From: Pelagilacustribacter sp045567335
Lineage (GTDB): Bacteria > Pseudomonadota > Alphaproteobacteria > Pelagibacterales > Pelagibacteraceae
Direction of reading: 5' to 3'
Assembly (NCBI GenBank): GCA_045567335.1
Contig: JBJLCZ010000007.1
Location: forward strand, 1-59,671
Length of the DNA stretch: 59,671 nucleotides
The notes under the pieces were generated by a model. The model saw only the letters and a program-made list of their open reading frames with translations. It ran no database searches and was not told where the DNA came from. Within the stretch, counting starts at the first letter, position 1. Each line of letters begins with the position of its first letter. The position numbers and the translations under genes are program-made. Positions 17,341-27,104 of the stretch are shown here, one piece after another.

Positions 17341-18688
17341 TTAGATTAATTTTTTTTCTTATTATAAATAAACATATTAAAGATGGAATAACCATTAAAG
17401 CTGTAATAATAAAAAAGATCGACCAATTACCATTTAAAAAATCTACCAAGGAACCAGAGGAGGAAGCAAACAATGTTCTACCTGCAGTACCAATTGAAGC
17501 AAGCAAAGCATATTGCGTAGCAGTGTAAGTTCTGTCTACCAATGAAGAAATGAAGGCAACAAATGCTACAGTTGCAAACGCTGCAGCTAAATCATCCAGA
17601 AGAACTGTAAAAGCAAATAAGATTTCTGAGTTACCGACCCATGATAACAACGAAAACATTAAATTTGTTGAAGCCATGAATATTCCAGAAACAAACATAG
17701 CTTTTAGTAAACCCATTCTGATAGCAAATAACCCCCCTATTAATGTGAAGACAACTGTAGTAATCCATCCTATACCTTTTGAATAAATAGCGATATCTGT
17801 TTTAGAAAATCCAATTTCTTTATAAAAAATTACTGACATTCTACCTAGAAATGCTTCTCCAATTTTAAATAAAAATATAAACCCTATAATACCTATAGCA
17901 ACTTTAAATGTATTTTTTTTAAAAAAACTAATTAATGGATTAACAATTATACCTGATAGCCAAGCAATTATTTTGTTAATTCTAGTGGATGAACCTAGTT
18001 TATTTAATATTATTTCATCCTGTAATTTTTGCAAATCTTGTCTCTTATTTGAAATAGTTTCTGGAATAAATAATAAACCCAAAGTAGTTAAAACAACAAT
18101 AAATGTTAAGACAATAAATGATAGTTGCCAATAATTTTCTATACCTTGTCTCTGAAAAAGTTCTGCACTTATTAAAGAAATAGCGCCACCAATTTTATAT
18201 CCAGTCCACCACCCAACAACTGAAATTGCAGCTCCAGCAGCCATCGATTTTCCTTCCCCTTGTCCTATTTGCTCAATTCTTAAAGCATCTATAGTAACAT
18301 CTTGAGTAGCTGAAGATGTTGCTATGATCAATCCAACCGCTATTACTAACCAGAGATTTTTAGAAGGATCTAAAAAACTCCATAATATTAAGGAAGAAAA
18401 AATAATTGTTTGCATACATATAATCCATGATTTTCTGTGCCCTATTTTTTTAGTCAAAAAAGGTATTTGTATTTTGTCAATTAATGGGGCCCATAAAAAA
18501 TTGATAGCATAAACTCCAAAAATTAACCCTGCCCAACCTATTGTACTTCTAGATAAATCATTTTCTTTTAACCATAAACTTAAAGCGCTACCAATCAGAA
18601 CCCACGGAAAACCACTCACAATCCCCAAAAGAAAAATTCTTAGCATTCTTTTTTCAAGATAAATTTTTATATTTTTATATCTTGTCAT
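17333..18688 (-). CDS. ampG: AmpG-like muropeptide permease (MFS)
   Basis: The 451-residue major-facilitator protein has about twelve membrane helices and typical AmpG segments: GFPWVLIGSALSLWLKE, GWAGLIFGVYAINFLWAPLID (shortened: FLWAPLID), ATQDVTIDALRIEQ and VGWWTGYKIGG. AmpG imports GlcNAc-anhydroMurNAc peptides into the cytoplasm for recycling. It lies 3 nt downstream of trkH and overlaps the cytosolic NlpC/P60 gene by 8 nt, supporting the muropeptide role. Confidence 0.87.
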   Translation of the reverse strand: MTRYKNIKIYLEKRMLRIFLLGIVSGFPWVLIGSALSLWLKENDLSRSTIGWAGLIFGVYAINFLWAPLIDKIQIPFLTKKIGHRKSWIICMQTIIFSSLILWSFLDPSKNLWLVIAVGLIIATSSATQDVTIDALRIEQIGQGEGKSMAAGAAISVVGWWTGYKIGGAISLISAELFQRQGIENYWQLSFIVLTFIVVLTTLGLLFIPETISNKRQDLQKLQDEIILNKLGSSTRINKIIAWLSGIIVNPLISFFKKNTFKVAIGIIGFIFLFKIGEAFLGRMSVIFYKEIGFSKTDIAIYSKGIGWITTVVFTLIGGLFAIRMGLLKAMFVSGIFMASTNLMFSLLSWVGNSEILFAFTVLLDDLAAAFATVAFVAFISSLVDRTYTATQYALLASIGTAGRTLFASSSGSLVDFLNGNWSIFFIITALMVIPSLICLFIIRKKINLNE

Positions 18689-18691
18689 AAA

Positions 18692-20140
18692 TTAATTTCT
18701 CCAAAAAGAAGGAAAAAATAAAACTAAAACTGCAAAAAGTTCTAATCTTCCTAGAAGCATTCCAAAAGATAACAACCATTTAGAAACATCAGAAACTTCC
18801 TTAAAATTTCCGTTGGGACCAATCATATCCCCTAATCCTGGACCTACATTTGAGATTGAAGTAGCCGCACCTGATATTGCAGATAAAAAATCAAGACCTG
18901 TTATTGAAAGAAGCATAGCAAGTATCATAAATAGAAATAAATAAGAAAATATAAAAACAATTACAGAATTAATAAAATTATCAGAGATTTTTTGATTATT
19001 ATATTTAATTATATAAACACTATTAGGATAGATTAATTTTTTAATTTGATTATTTAAAAATAGTACTAACATTTGGAGTCTAAATATTTTTATTCCACAA
19101 GTGGTTGATCCAGCACAACCTCCTACAAACATAAGAAATAAAAAAAATATTAATGAAAATTTTCCCCACAATCCAAAATCGTCTGTAACATAACCAGTAC
19201 CTGAAAGAATTGAGACTACATTAAATGAAGCTATTCTAATTTTATCTATTAATGAACTATCATGATTAATAAACATGAGATAAATAAACATTATTAAAAT
19301 TGAAAGAAGCAACAGATTTATTAAACCTTTTATTTGAACATCATTAAAAAAAATTTTTCGGTTACCTTTTGCAAACTTTAGGTATGATATAAATGGTATA
19401 CTTCCCAAAATAATAAAAATAGTTGCAACTATTTCAATATTTGAATTTTTAAAAAAACCTATAGAGTCATTGTGTGTAGAAAATCCACCTGTAGCAATTG
19501 TTGTCATTGAATGAGCAATACTATCGAATATGCTCATACCAAAAAACCAATAAAAAAAACTGCAAAAAAAAGTTAAAATTAAATAAGTAAAAATTATAAT
19601 TGAAGCAACCTCAGTAGTTCTTGGAAGAATTTTTTCTGCACTATCAGATCCTTCCATCTTAAATAATTGCATACCACCAACTTTAAGCAATGGAAGCACA
19701 GTTATGGCCATAACAATAATTCCAATGCCACCAAGCCATTGCATAATTGCTCTCCAGATAAGAATACTTTTAGGAGACGAATCTAAATCAGAGATTACGG
19801 TTGACCCTGTTGTTGTAATTCCGGACATGCTCTCAAAAAAAGCTTCACTAAAATTCAGATCAAGTTCTGATAAAATAAATGGTATACTTCCAAAAAGAGC
19901 TATTGAAAACCATGCTAAAGTAGAAAATAAAAAAGTTTGTTGTAGATTTAAAATAAATTCTTTTTCTAAATTAGTTAAAATAAACAGTATTCCTATAAAA
20001 ATTGTTATTAATGCAGATGATAAAAAACTGTGACTATTTTCTTTATAGATAATTTGAGCCAAATAAGGCCCTAGCATAAATATGCCTAAAATTACTATAA
20101 GAATACCTATTATAAAAAAAACAGTTTTATTCGCAGTCAT
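18692..20140 (-). CDS. trkH: Potassium uptake protein TrkH
   Basis: The 482-residue inner-membrane ion channel subunit takes up K+ with the regulatory NAD-binding protein TrkA, which is not encoded in the window. The four pore-loop selectivity regions are visible: SGITTTGSTV, TTIATGGFSTH, LSGTGYVTDDFG and ISNVGPGLGD. Around ten to twelve membrane segments are present and the length is typical. It is the first gene of the trkH-ampG-NlpC/P60 run; the functional link to recycling is unclear. Confidence 0.93.
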   Translation of the reverse strand: MTANKTVFFIIGILIVILGIFMLGPYLAQIIYKENSHSFLSSALITIFIGILFILTNLEKEFILNLQQTFLFSTLAWFSIALFGSIPFILSELDLNFSEAFFESMSGITTTGSTVISDLDSSPKSILIWRAIMQWLGGIGIIVMAITVLPLLKVGGMQLFKMEGSDSAEKILPRTTEVASIIIFTYLILTFFCSFFYWFFGMSIFDSIAHSMTTIATGGFSTHNDSIGFFKNSNIEIVATIFIILGSIPFISYLKFAKGNRKIFFNDVQIKGLINLLLLSILIMFIYLMFINHDSSLIDKIRIASFNVVSILSGTGYVTDDFGLWGKFSLIFFLFLMFVGGCAGSTTCGIKIFRLQMLVLFLNNQIKKLIYPNSVYIIKYNNQKISDNFINSVIVFIFSYLFLFMILAMLLSITGLDFLSAISGAATSISNVGPGLGDMIGPNGNFKEVSDVSKWLLSFGMLLGRLELFAVLVLFFPSFWRN

Positions 20141-20233
20141 TTAAAATGAGATTATTTAAATAGTTATAAAATTCAACTTAATATCCTTAATTTATATCTG
20201 TATTTTATAGAAAAAATTTAATAAACCATTCTT

Positions 20234-21799
20234 ATGCTTGAAAATGACTTAATTCAATCAACTTCTTCTTGGCCTTTTGTAGAAATAAGAAAGCTTTTAA
20301 AAGATAGAAAAAATCTTATAAATGCAAAAAATAAAATTATTTTTCAAACAGGGTACGGACCAAGCGGATTACCTCATATAGGAACTTTTGGAGAGGTAGC
20401 TCGAACTAGTATGATGATCAATGCTTTAGATCACATTAAAGATATTGAAAGTGAACTTATAACCTTTTCTGATGATATGGATGGCTTGAGAAAAGTACCA
20501 GAAAATATACCAAATGATGAAATATTAAAAAATAATTTGGGAAAACCTTTAACACAAATTCCAGATCCATTTAAAAAATTTAAAAGTTTTGGAGAACATA
20601 ACAATGAAATGTTAAAAAAATTTTTAAAAAAATTCAATTTTAATTTTATCTTTAAAAGTTCAACTGAGAATTATAAAAAAGGAGTTTTTAACAATACCTT
20701 ACTTAGAGTTTTAGAAAAATATGAAGATATAATGAACATAATTTTACCTACCTTAAGAGACGAAAGAAAAAAAACATATTGTCCCTTTTTACCAATTTGC
20801 CCTGAAACAGGAAAAGTTTTAGAAATACCATTGTTGGAAATGGATATCAAAAAAGGATCGTTAATTTTTGATAACAAAGGAAAAAAATTTAAAACTGATG
20901 CAATAAATGGCAATTGTAAACTTCAATGGAAAGTAGACTGGGCAATGAGATGGTTTACTTTTGATGTTGATTTCGAAATGTATGGTAAGGATTTAACAGA
21001 AAGCGCAATTCTTTCTAACAAGATTTGTAGAGCTTTAGGAAAACAACCACCAAATGGTTTTGCTTATGAACTTTTTTTAGATGAAAAAGGAGAAAAAATA
21101 TCCAAATCCAAGGGAAACGGGATATCAATAGAACAATGGTTAAGGTATGCCTCACCAGAAAGTTTGTCTTTATATATGTATCCAAATCCGAAAAGAGCAA
21201 AAAAATTGTATTCTGAAGTAGTTCCTAAGACTGTAGATGAATACTTATCGTGTATTGAAAAATATCCTACCCAAAAAGTAGCTGATAAAATTCTAAATCC
21301 TGTTTGGCATGTGCATAATGGGAAACCTCCAAAAGAAAATATAGTTATGCCTTTTTCAATGTTGCTTAATTTAGTAGGGTCAAGTAACGCTGAAAACAAA
21401 GAAATTTTATGGAAATTTATTAATAAGTTTCACAAAGATATTAAAAGCCAAGATTATCCAATATTAGATAATTTAACAGAGTTCGCTATTAATTATTTTA
21501 AAGATAAAGTAGAACCTAAAAAAAAATTTAAAATTCCAAACGCTGAAGAAAAAAAAGCTTTGATTGATCTAGTTAAAAAGTTGGAGAAAACATCCCAAAA
21601 TACAATACCTGAAGATATTCAAACAATCGTATATACTGTAGGAAAAGAAAATGGATACAAATCTAATCTCAGAGAATGGTTTAAGTTAATTTATGAGGTT
21701 ATTTTTGGAGAGTCGGATGGTCCTAGAATGGGTTTTTTTATAAGTTTTTTTGGAATAAAAGAAACTATAAAATTGATTAATGATAAGATAGATAATTAA
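20234..21799 (+). CDS. lysK: Lysyl-tRNA synthetase, class I
   Basis: This 521-residue enzyme charges tRNA-Lys and belongs to class I (LysRS1), the archaeal-type form found in most Alphaproteobacteria instead of class II LysRS. HIGH appears as HIGTF (residues 48-52) and KMSKS as KISKSKGNG (about residues 287-295). Other typical segments are ITFSDDMDGLRKVP and WKVDWAMRWFTFDVDFEMYG shortened here to WAMRWFTFDVDFE. It is divergent from trkH across 93 nt and leads a run with pyrD and rpmB. Confidence 0.96.
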   Translation: MLENDLIQSTSSWPFVEIRKLLKDRKNLINAKNKIIFQTGYGPSGLPHIGTFGEVARTSMMINALDHIKDIESELITFSDDMDGLRKVPENIPNDEILKNNLGKPLTQIPDPFKKFKSFGEHNNEMLKKFLKKFNFNFIFKSSTENYKKGVFNNTLLRVLEKYEDIMNIILPTLRDERKKTYCPFLPICPETGKVLEIPLLEMDIKKGSLIFDNKGKKFKTDAINGNCKLQWKVDWAMRWFTFDVDFEMYGKDLTESAILSNKICRALGKQPPNGFAYELFLDEKGEKISKSKGNGISIEQWLRYASPESLSLYMYPNPKRAKKLYSEVVPKTVDEYLSCIEKYPTQKVADKILNPVWHVHNGKPPKENIVMPFSMLLNLVGSSNAENKEILWKFINKFHKDIKSQDYPILDNLTEFAINYFKDKVEPKKKFKIPNAEEKKALIDLVKKLEKTSQNTIPEDIQTIVYTVGKENGYKSNLREWFKLIYEVIFGESDGPRMGFFISFFGIKETIKLINDKIDN

Positions 21800-21802
21800 A
21801 AA

Positions 21803-22849
21803 ATGTTTTCTTTTTTAAAACCTTACATATTTAGTTTAGATCCTGAAGTGGCTCATGATTTAGCAATTAAATCTTTAAAAATAAACATAATACCTAAAAA
21901 ATTATTTCAAGTTGAAAATGAAGATATTTTACAAATTAATTTATTTGGTAAAAAAATAAATAATCCAATAGGATTAGCAGCAGGATTTGATAAAAGTGCT
22001 GAAGTATACAATTCTTTGTTTAAACTTGGATTTGGTTTTGTTGAGGTTGGAACCGTAACTCCAAAAAAGCAACTTGGAAGTCCTAAACCAAGAATATTTA
22101 GGTTAGAAAAAGATCAAGCTATGATTAATAGACTTGGCTTTAACAACCATGGACTTGAATCAGTATTAAAAAGAATTTCAAGTAATCCACCCAGTGGATT
22201 ATTAGGAATTAATATTGGGCCAAATAAAGATACAAAAAATAAAATTGATGATTTTAAACTATGCCTTTCTAAATCTTTTTCTTTAGCTAGTTACATAACT
22301 GTTAACATATCATCCCCAAATACTGAGGGATTAAGAAATTTTCATAAATCAGATTATTTAAATGATTTATTAAAAAGTTTAAATGAATTAAGAAATAAAG
22401 AAAATATTAAAAAACCAGTCGTAGTTAAATTATCTCCAGATATTGACAATTCAGAAATTAGCAACATCATTGAGTTAATTTTAAAGTTTCGTATTAATGG
22501 CTTAATTATTTCAAATACCTCTGATAAAAATAGAGAAGATTTATTGGATGCAAAAAAAAATGAAAAAGGTGGATTATCTGGTAAACCAATTGAAAATTTA
22601 TCTACAAAATTGATAAAAAAATTTTACACAGAAACAAAAAATAAAATTCCTATAATCGGAGTAGGAGGGGTTAATTCAGGTCAAGGTGCTTTTGAAAAAA
22701 TTACTACAGGGGCATCTGCGGTACAACTTTATACTGGAATGATTTATAATGGACCTGGAATAGTTAAAAAAATTAAAAAAGAGTTAATTTTAATTTTAAA
22801 AAAAGAAAAGATTAAAAATATAGAGGAAGCAGTCGGAATTAATGCTTGA
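21803..22849 (+). CDS. pyrD: Dihydroorotate dehydrogenase (quinone), class 2
   Basis: The 348-residue FMN enzyme oxidises dihydroorotate to orotate in pyrimidine synthesis and passes electrons to quinone. Class 2 is shown by the N-terminal membrane-associating helix (FLKPYIFSLDPEVAHDLA), the FMN-binding GLAAGFDKSAE, VNISSPNTEGLR with the catalytic-base Ser region, and IIGVGGVNSGQGAFEKI near the C-terminus. It starts 3 nt after lysK. Confidence 0.96.
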   Translation: MFSFLKPYIFSLDPEVAHDLAIKSLKINIIPKKLFQVENEDILQINLFGKKINNPIGLAAGFDKSAEVYNSLFKLGFGFVEVGTVTPKKQLGSPKPRIFRLEKDQAMINRLGFNNHGLESVLKRISSNPPSGLLGINIGPNKDTKNKIDDFKLCLSKSFSLASYITVNISSPNTEGLRNFHKSDYLNDLLKSLNELRNKENIKKPVVVKLSPDIDNSEISNIIELILKFRINGLIISNTSDKNREDLLDAKKNEKGGLSGKPIENLSTKLIKKFYTETKNKIPIIGVGGVNSGQGAFEKITTGASAVQLYTGMIYNGPGIVKKIKKELILILKKEKIKNIEEAVGINA

Positions 22850-22890
22850 CCATCGTACAATCTATAATTATATACCTAGATAATTTATTT

Positions 22891-23169
22891 ATGTCTAAAA
22901 AATGCGAACTTACAGGCGTGTCACCTTTAAAAGGTCATAATGTTAGTCATTCTAACAATAAGACTAAAAGAAGGTTTATACCAAACTTAAAAAAAGTCAT
23001 TTTTAAAAGTGAAATTTTAAAAAAAAATATTAGACTTAGTGTCACTAACGCAGCGCTAAGAACTGTTGATTTTAAGGGTGGATTAGATAATTTTTTAAAA
23101 AAAGCTAAAAAAAATAATTTATCTATTCGTGTTAGAAAAATTAAAGCTACACTATCTTCAAAAGCTTAA
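22891..23169 (+). CDS. rpmB: 50S ribosomal protein L28
   Basis: The 92-residue L28 begins MSKKCELTGVSPLKGHNVSHSNNKTKRRF (read as SKKCELTGVSPLKG then NNKTKRRF), the classic L28 signature, and contains LRTVDFKGGLDNFLKKA. The ATG at 22891 is chosen; an in-frame extension back to 22846 would overlap pyrD and is not conserved in L28. No unusual features. Confidence 0.97.
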   Translation: MSKKCELTGVSPLKGHNVSHSNNKTKRRFIPNLKKVIFKSEILKKNIRLSVTNAALRTVDFKGGLDNFLKKAKKNNLSIRVRKIKATLSSKA

Positions 23170-23181
23170 GAACTTATTCTA

Positions 23182-23766
23182 ATGTTAGTTAAAAATTTTA
23201 AAATATTTATTTTATTAACTTTTTTAATGGGCTTAATAGTTATAACTTCTAACTATTTGGTTCAATTTCCAGTATATTTTCTTAACCTCAATGAAATACT
23301 AACTTATGGAGCGTTTAGTTATCCAATTACATTTTTAATTACTGATTTAGCAAATCGTGCTTATGGAATTAAAATAGCAAAAAAAATAGTATATGTCGGA
23401 TTTATAACTGGTGTAGTTTTAACACTGCTTGTATCAACAAACTTTGAAGATTTGATTTCTATAAGAATTGCTATTGGTTCTGGCGTAGCTTTTTTAATCG
23501 CTCAAATAACTGATGTTCATATATTTGACTCACTTAGAAAAAAAGTTTGGTTTATAGCACCATTAACATCTTCTTTAATTGGATCTGCAATCGATACTTT
23601 TTTATTTTTCTCTATATCATTTTTTAACACCGGAGTACCCTGGGTTACACTAGCTTTAGGGGATTTTTTAGTTAAATTATTGATGGCGACTGCTATGTTA
23701 ATTCCTTTTAAATTACTGTTGCCTAATATTAAAGATTTTTCTAACAAAAAAATTTACGTTAAGTAA
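23182..23766 (+). CDS. yhhQ: YhhQ/VUT-family queuosine precursor transporter
   Basis: The 194-residue inner-membrane protein has about six hydrophobic segments and resembles the VUT_1 (YhhQ) family, shown in E. coli to import queuosine precursors such as preQ0/preQ1. Supporting segments are YPITFLITDLANRAYG and the mid-protein AIGSGVAFLIAQITDVHIFD, plus SSLIGSAIDTFLFF. It lies 12 nt after rpmB, and its 3' end is 7 nt from convergent cobT. The substrate is assigned by family only. Confidence 0.82.
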   Translation: MLVKNFKIFILLTFLMGLIVITSNYLVQFPVYFLNLNEILTYGAFSYPITFLITDLANRAYGIKIAKKIVYVGFITGVVLTLLVSTNFEDLISIRIAIGSGVAFLIAQITDVHIFDSLRKKVWFIAPLTSSLIGSAIDTFLFFSISFFNTGVPWVTLALGDFLVKLLMATAMLIPFKLLLPNIKDFSNKKIYVK

Positions 23767-23773
23767 GTATTAA

Positions 23774-25573
23774 TTAATGAATTGTATTTTTATCTTTTAC
23801 AAATAGTTCAGTTAATTGATTAATCATAACGTCACCTAAATCTTGAACATCAGCTATTTTTACGGCTTTGCTATAATATCTTGTCACATCATGACCTATA
23901 CCAATTGCCAATAGTTCTACAGATGAATTTTTTTCAATCCATTTTACTGTGTTTTTTAAATTTGTTTCCAAGTAATCACTAGAATTTGTAGACAATGTAG
24001 AGTCATCTACTGGTGCCCCATCTGAAATCACCATTAATATTTTTCTTTCTTCTTTTCTTTTTAACATTTTATTAAATGCCCATTTTAAAGCTTCTCCATC
24101 TATATTTTCTTTAAGCAAACCCTCTTTAAGCATCAGACCCATATTCTTTTTAGATTGTCTCCAAGGTATATCTGCTGATTTATAAATAATATGTCTTAAA
24201 TCATTTAACCGTCCAGGAAAATTTGGTTTTTCACTTTTCATCCATTTTTCTCTTGCCAAGCCACCTTTCCAATGTTTTGTCGTAAATCCCAAAACTTCTA
24301 CTTTTACAGAACATCTCTCTAAAGTTCTTGAAAGTATGTCAGCACAAATTGCTGCTACAGAAATTGGTTTTCCTCTCATTGATCCTGAATTATCTATCAA
24401 AATAGTAACTAAAGTATCTTTAAACTCTAAATCTTTTTCTTTCTTAAAAGATAGGGAATTATATGGATCTATAATAACTCTTGTAAGTTTAGATGTATCC
24501 AGCAATCCCTCCTCTAAATCAAAATTCCATGATCTATTTTGTTTAGCCAAAAGCTTTCTTTGAAGCTTATTAGCCAATTTAGAAATAAAATTTTTAAGAT
24601 GTAAAAGTTGTTGGTCTAAAGATTTTCTAAGTCTATTTAATTCATCTTCTTCCTCTAATTCTTCTGCTTTGATAATTTCATCAAATTCTTCTGTGAATAC
24701 TTTGTATTTTAAGTCACCAAAATTATTTTTCTTTACATTTCTTTGGCTCATTGTTTCTGAAAAATCTTCTATTTCTACATTATCTTGCTCATTATCTGCC
24801 TCTTTTGTAGTTGTATCTATGTTAGGAACGCCAGATTCCACTGACATTTCTTGATTTTCCTCCTTAGCGTCTTTCTTTTGTTTTTCATTATCTAGCTTGT
24901 CTTTATTTTCACTATTCTTATTATCATTTTCTTGTTCTTTAGACTGTTGATCAAAAGCTTCATCTATGTCCATTTCAGAAATCAAATCTGAAATCATTGA
25001 ATTAAATTCTTTTTGGTTGTTGAATAAATTTTTCAATGAAATTAATTTATTTTTTAGTTTAACATCAAAACTTTCTCTAAAAGGCTTGAACTCTTTATCT
25101 ATCATTTTTGAATTTTTTAAACCTAGAAAATTAACTCTTAAATAATTTTCGAAAGCTTCCGTTACTTTATTTTCATTTTTATTTAAATCTAAATCATTAA
25201 CTCTCTTGGTATAATAGCTATGAATATTTTTTTTTATCCCTTTGAATTCTAGTGATCCCAACTTTTCATATCTAATTTTTTCAGCAATTAAATATAGTTT
25301 TTTTGAAATATTTCCTTTTGGTTCATTTAATTTTAATAGGTCTGAATTGCTGAACTTAATTTTTAGAGATTCAGAATCAGCAGAAGCTCTGACTTTCGTA
25401 TAATCAAATTTATTAGTAAATTCATCTAATTTAGGAAGTTTGATAGTTTTTTTTTTATTGTCTTGATTTTGATTGCCAAAACTAATCTCTATGTTATCTA
25501 CACCTGCTATAGACTTAACTGTTGAAGTGATGGCGGTTTTGAAGTTTTCTAAAAAATTCTCTTTTTTTTCCAT
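23774..25573 (-). CDS. cobT: CobT-like VWA/MIDAS protein
   Basis: The 599-residue protein matches CobT, the VWA-domain subunit annotated for aerobic cobaltochelatase. The N-terminal region (about 1-200) is CobT-like, a highly acidic low-complexity linker follows (about 205-290), and the C-terminal VWA domain carries the MIDAS motif DNSGSMRG (near residues 392-400) and the downstream SDGAPVDDST. CobT and CobS form an AAA+/MIDAS motor that loads the chelatase CobN. No cobN or other cob gene is in this window, so the partner is unknown here. It follows cobS directly (0 nt). Confidence 0.85.
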   Translation of the reverse strand: MEKKENFLENFKTAITSTVKSIAGVDNIEISFGNQNQDNKKKTIKLPKLDEFTNKFDYTKVRASADSESLKIKFSNSDLLKLNEPKGNISKKLYLIAEKIRYEKLGSLEFKGIKKNIHSYYTKRVNDLDLNKNENKVTEAFENYLRVNFLGLKNSKMIDKEFKPFRESFDVKLKNKLISLKNLFNNQKEFNSMISDLISEMDIDEAFDQQSKEQENDNKNSENKDKLDNEKQKKDAKEENQEMSVESGVPNIDTTTKEADNEQDNVEIEDFSETMSQRNVKKNNFGDLKYKVFTEEFDEIIKAEELEEEDELNRLRKSLDQQLLHLKNFISKLANKLQRKLLAKQNRSWNFDLEEGLLDTSKLTRVIIDPYNSLSFKKEKDLEFKDTLVTILIDNSGSMRGKPISVAAICADILSRTLERCSVKVEVLGFTTKHWKGGLAREKWMKSEKPNFPGRLNDLRHIIYKSADIPWRQSKKNMGLMLKEGLLKENIDGEALKWAFNKMLKRKEERKILMVISDGAPVDDSTLSTNSSDYLETNLKNTVKWIEKNSSVELLAIGIGHDVTRYYSKAVKIADVQDLGDVMINQLTELFVKDKNTIH

Positions 25574-26554
25574 TTAACCAATAGTTACATTAACCGAAGA
25601 TTCTGGCAAATCTTCCCCAAAACATCTTTGATAGTATTCTGAAATTATTTTTTTTTCAATTTCATCGCATTTATTTAAAAAAGTAACTCTGAAAGCGTAT
25701 CCTTGATCTTTAAAAATAGATGAATTATCTGCCCAATGAAGAACAGTTCTAGGGCTCATCACTGTAGAAATATCTCCATTAATAAAACCTTTTCGTGTTA
25801 GATCGGCAACTTTTATCATATTTGAAACTGTTTCCTTACCTTCTTTATTATTAAAGTTTTTATTTTTAGCCAATATTATTTCTAATTCTTTTTCAAAAGG
25901 CAAATAATTTAAAGTAGAAACAATATTCCATCTATCCATTTGACCTTGGTTAATTTGTTGAGTGCCATGGTATAGACCAGTTGTATCTCCCAAACCTACA
26001 GTGTTTGTTGTAGCAAACATTCTAAAATAATCATGTTGAGCAATCACCTTATTTTTATCTAAAAGAGTGAAGTTACCTTCGCTTTCAAGAATTCTTTGAA
26101 TAACAAACATGACGTCTGGTCTTCCAGCATCATATTCATCAAAAACTAATGCAACAGGATTTTGTATCGACCAAGGTAAAATACCTTCTTTAAACTCAGT
26201 TACCTGTTTATTGTCTTTAAGAACTATTGCATCTTTTCCAATTAAATCTATACGACTAATATGACTGTCAAGGTTAACCCTTACACAAGGCCAGTTTAAT
26301 CTCGCAGCAACTTGTTCAATGTGAGTTGATTTTCCTGTTCCATGATAACCTTGAATTAAAACTCTTTTGTTAAATGAAAAACCTGACAATATAGCTAAAG
26401 TAGTGTCCCTATCAAATTTATAATCTTGATCTATTTTTGGAACATATTCATTTTTTTTTGAAAAACCATCGACTTCCATTTTAGTATCGATACCAAAAGA
26501 TTGTTTTACAGAAAGTTTTATATCTGGTTTTTGTAAAGAAAGATTTGAACTCAT
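25574..26554 (-). CDS. cobS: CobS-like AAA+ ATPase
   Basis: The 326-residue MoxR-type AAA+ ATPase has Walker A GYHGTGKST (residues 69-77), Walker B VALVFDEYDAG and the sensor region FRMFATTNTVGLGDTTGLY, all strongly CobS-like. The N-terminus includes the CobS-typical FGIDTKMEV segment. In aerobic B12 synthesis CobS hydrolyses ATP to drive cobalt insertion, but the chelatase subunit is not nearby. It overlaps the J-domain gene by 1 nt and abuts cobT, so the three genes form one operon. Confidence 0.88.
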   Translation of the reverse strand: MSSNLSLQKPDIKLSVKQSFGIDTKMEVDGFSKKNEYVPKIDQDYKFDRDTTLAILSGFSFNKRVLIQGYHGTGKSTHIEQVAARLNWPCVRVNLDSHISRIDLIGKDAIVLKDNKQVTEFKEGILPWSIQNPVALVFDEYDAGRPDVMFVIQRILESEGNFTLLDKNKVIAQHDYFRMFATTNTVGLGDTTGLYHGTQQINQGQMDRWNIVSTLNYLPFEKELEIILAKNKNFNNKEGKETVSNMIKVADLTRKGFINGDISTVMSPRTVLHWADNSSIFKDQGYAFRVTFLNKCDEIEKKIISEYYQRCFGEDLPESSVNVTIG

Positions 26555-27069
26555 TATTTTTTTCCTATTGTCATTTTAAGTTGGCTATAAGCTAAGGTAA
26601 TTGTTTTTAATTTGTCCTCAAATTTTTTACTTCCAAGGTTTTTATCAGGATGATATTTCTTTACAAGGGTTTTAAATTTCTTTTGAATTTCTTCCCATTT
26701 TGCACCATATTTTAAATCTAAAATGTCTAAAGCATCTCTGTCATTTTTGTTTAGATTAGATTTTTGATACTCCTTAAATCCAGATGACTTAAATATATTC
26801 ATTTTGTCATCAAGTGCATTATTCCAAAGTATATTAAAAAAATTATCTGAAGATCCAAAACTTTTAGTTGATTTATGCCAAGTTAAATCGGATTTAATAA
26901 AATATTCTATTTCTTGATCAGTCATATTCGAAAAATAATTCCATTTTTTATTAAAAATCTTAATATGTTCTAAACAGAGAAGTCTAAATTTCCTACTATT
27001 ATCCCTCTCCAAAGGCGCTTTATATTTACCCTGATTTTTACAGTTTTCCCAATCACAAATAATTTTCAT
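26554..27069 (-). CDS. J-domain protein with N-terminal Cys/His cluster
   Basis: This 171-residue protein has an unusual layout, with the J domain at the C-terminus (about 110-168, HPD motif at 140-142) rather than the N-terminus. The first 35 residues contain Cys5, Cys10, Cys32 and His35, a possible zinc site. J domains stimulate the ATPase of Hsp70 (DnaK). It precedes cobS-cobT in one operon and is divergent from bolA, a grouping I recognise from other Alphaproteobacteria. It should not be confused with DnaJ itself, as it lacks the G/F and central zinc-finger regions. Confidence 0.85.
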   Translation of the reverse strand: MKIICDWENCKNQGKYKAPLERDNSRKFRLLCLEHIKIFNKKWNYFSNMTDQEIEYFIKSDLTWHKSTKSFGSSDNFFNILWNNALDDKMNIFKSSGFKEYQKSNLNKNDRDALDILDLKYGAKWEEIQKKFKTLVKKYHPDKNLGSKKFEDKLKTITLAYSQLKMTIGKK

Positions 27070-27104
27070 TTCAATTTTTAGTTTATATAGTAAAATTTGA
27101 TTTT

